Of a stretch of 64,000 nt of DNA, positions 62,670 to 64,000 are shown one piece after another. Source of the DNA: Callaeas wilsoni. Its lineage: Eukaryota > Chordata > Aves > Passeriformes > Callaeidae. The stretch's first letter is position 1; every line of letters starts with the position of its first letter. Under the pieces are notes generated by a model. The model saw nothing but the letters and a program-made list of their open reading frames with translations. It did no database searches and was not told the DNA's origin. The stretch covers positions 1 through 64,000 of the forward strand of contig VWPU01002947.1 in assembly GCA_013398955.1 (NCBI GenBank), given 5' to 3'. Made by a program: the position numbers and the translations under genes.

Positions 62670-62800
62670 GTGAGCATTTTTTCTTTATTTTCTGTCTAAT
62701 TTGTGAGATTGCCTGAAGGGTGTTCCCAGTTTCATCACAATTCTTTTGTTTTTTGTTTGTTCTCTGAATTGACTGGAAATGTCCGAAATTTTTCTTGCAG

Positions 62801-62882
62801 TGCTGAGCTGTGACCAGTCATGGATGTCACATGGAGGAAGTGAGGAGCTGATCCTGTGAGGCAAAGTTACTGGGACTTGAGG
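62801..62882 (+). other. Candidate noncoding exon (82 nt)
   Basis: Acceptor-like AAATTTTTCTTGCAG ends at 62800, and the donor GAGG-GTATGT follows the segment at 62883. All three forward frames contain TGA stops. It lies 131 bases beyond the segment at 62611-62669. Reads best as a lncRNA or untranslated exon; chance occurrence is possible. Confidence 0.3.
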
Positions 62883-64000
62883 GTATGTTTGAGATTTTTT
62901 TCCTTCACTGATATGATTTCCCAGAGTTGTAGGATGACTGGCTCTGTGACATTAATCTGGTTTCTTAGTCTTTATCTTCACCCCATGACCTAAGCCTGCT
63001 GATGTACACAGTCATCTCAGAAGACCTGTGATATCTATTTAAATGTTTAAATGAATTTAACATCTGAATCTACATTTATTTTCAACATATGTCAAAAATG
63101 TTTTTAAAAAATTAACCTGTGATAATATAATTGTCCTTAATTTTCTGTTAGTTGCCTTATCTCTTTGTTACCATTATCAACAACTTCTCATTATTGATAA
63201 TGAGAGTCATATGAGTGACTGAATTTCAAAAGGATTAATTTCACATGCACCCTAGAACCCCTCTTTTAGCATTGTCCCCCTTTTGCCCAGAGATGCCCAC
63301 AACAGTTCTGTTTTTCTTTTGCTTTTAAGTTTTCCCTATCCATAAGGGAGCCTTATCTACCTCTTGATGCAATGGGCTATGTTTGCAGCACATCTTTAAA
63401 TCCAAGAATCTCCGTTCTATGTCTAGCCAAAACCCTAGGAGAGTCTCTAGCACAGATGAACTCCTGGGAGCATTATTTTACTATCAGAAGGGCATGTCAT
63501 ACCTAGGGAGACGGATCTGACTTATTGCACTGGAAGATAATTGCCTGCACCCCTAAATGGCCTGTGAAGGTCTTGAAGAGGCATCTTGCTAACTTGTGAA
63601 GGGCAGTTGTTATTCTGTCAGCATGTGAGAGCTCCAAAATAAAAATACCAGACATATGCTTTTTCCATGTCCTCGGAACTTCAAGGGGTAAACGCATTCA
63701 TTTCCTTTCATTTTGCCTCCATCTGATTGCTTTTAAACGTAGTAAGGATCAAATCTTTCCAACACTGATACCCATGGCAAGCCTCCCTCTGACTTCCACG
63801 AGACGGGAATTTGGCTCTCAAGAATTAGTGTCTGGGGAGGATGCATTGAAATAAATGGTGATTGTCAAAGCACATTGGAATTTGGAGCACATTTGTTGCA
63901 AAGATAGAAGCTCGCTGGGGTATCTGATTGTCAGAGTCAATTTTATTTTCCTTACTGCACATATGCACATATTTGAACCTTGTCATGCTGCAAAGGGAAA
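62883..64000. other. Noncoding stretch
   Basis: No gene recognised. It contains overlapping inverted repeats at 63173-63205 and AT-rich sequence at 63040-63130. A pyrimidine-rich acceptor-like tract ends at about 63329 (TTTTGCTTTTAAG) with no clear donor after it. Confidence 0.5.
63173..63205. repeat. Two overlapping inverted repeats
   Basis: TCTCATTAT (63186-63194) with ATAATGAGA (63197-63205), 9-bp stem and two-base loop; and ATTATCAA (63173-63180) with TTGATAAT (63194-63201), 8-bp stem. Both are exact and share an arm, so only one can form at a time. Confidence 0.85.

Overview
This window looks like gene-free nuclear DNA from a bird. The clearest sign is three CR1 (chicken repeat 1) LINE pieces. 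One has the typical avian CR1 3' end, and one ends in the family's short tail repeat built on ATTCTGTG. A solo LTR of ERVL type and a few very old tRNA-derived SINE fossils (MIR-like), with AT-leaning composition and short microsatellites, fit the same picture. I read the stretch as intergenic or deep intronic. I recognise no protein-coding gene, rRNA or functional tRNA. Open frames are short (none reaches 170 codons), overlap on both strands, and look like none of the protein families I know.

Layout. 1-8 kb is plain noncoding DNA, with a possible enhancer at 7.44-7.69 kb that holds a DR1 nuclear-receptor-type site. A solo LTR in minus orientation lies at 8372-8712. 8.7-17.6 kb holds little beyond low-complexity tracts. 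At 17651-17815 and 18583-18754 there is a diverged direct repeat of about 165 bp. 21.3-24.5 kb holds three ancient SINE-like fossils, a Maf-type palindrome and an 11-bp perfect hairpin. Around 29.4-32.3 kb is the most gene-like part: a splice-bracketed noncoding exon candidate (29459-29561), an AT-rich homeodomain-site-rich block with a Maf element, and the window's only CpG cluster (31608-31880), with good splice donors facing out on both strands. CR1 pieces lie at 40.0, 44.7 and 49.7 kb. From 55.9 kb on there are further exon-like segments (57066-57159, 62801-62882), CTCF-like motifs and a well-preserved MIR fossil (61650-61752).

The most useful reading is that this is a regulatory or lncRNA landscape rather than a coding one. 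The testable proposal is an unannotated CpG-promoter transcript starting near 31.7 kb, spliced on the plus strand to exons near 57.1 and 62.8 kb, flanked by CTCF-like sites in convergent pairs. All of that is inference from sequence motifs read by eye; no conservation, expression or repeat-library search could be run. I found no sign of a new enzyme system, phage-like defence or similar.
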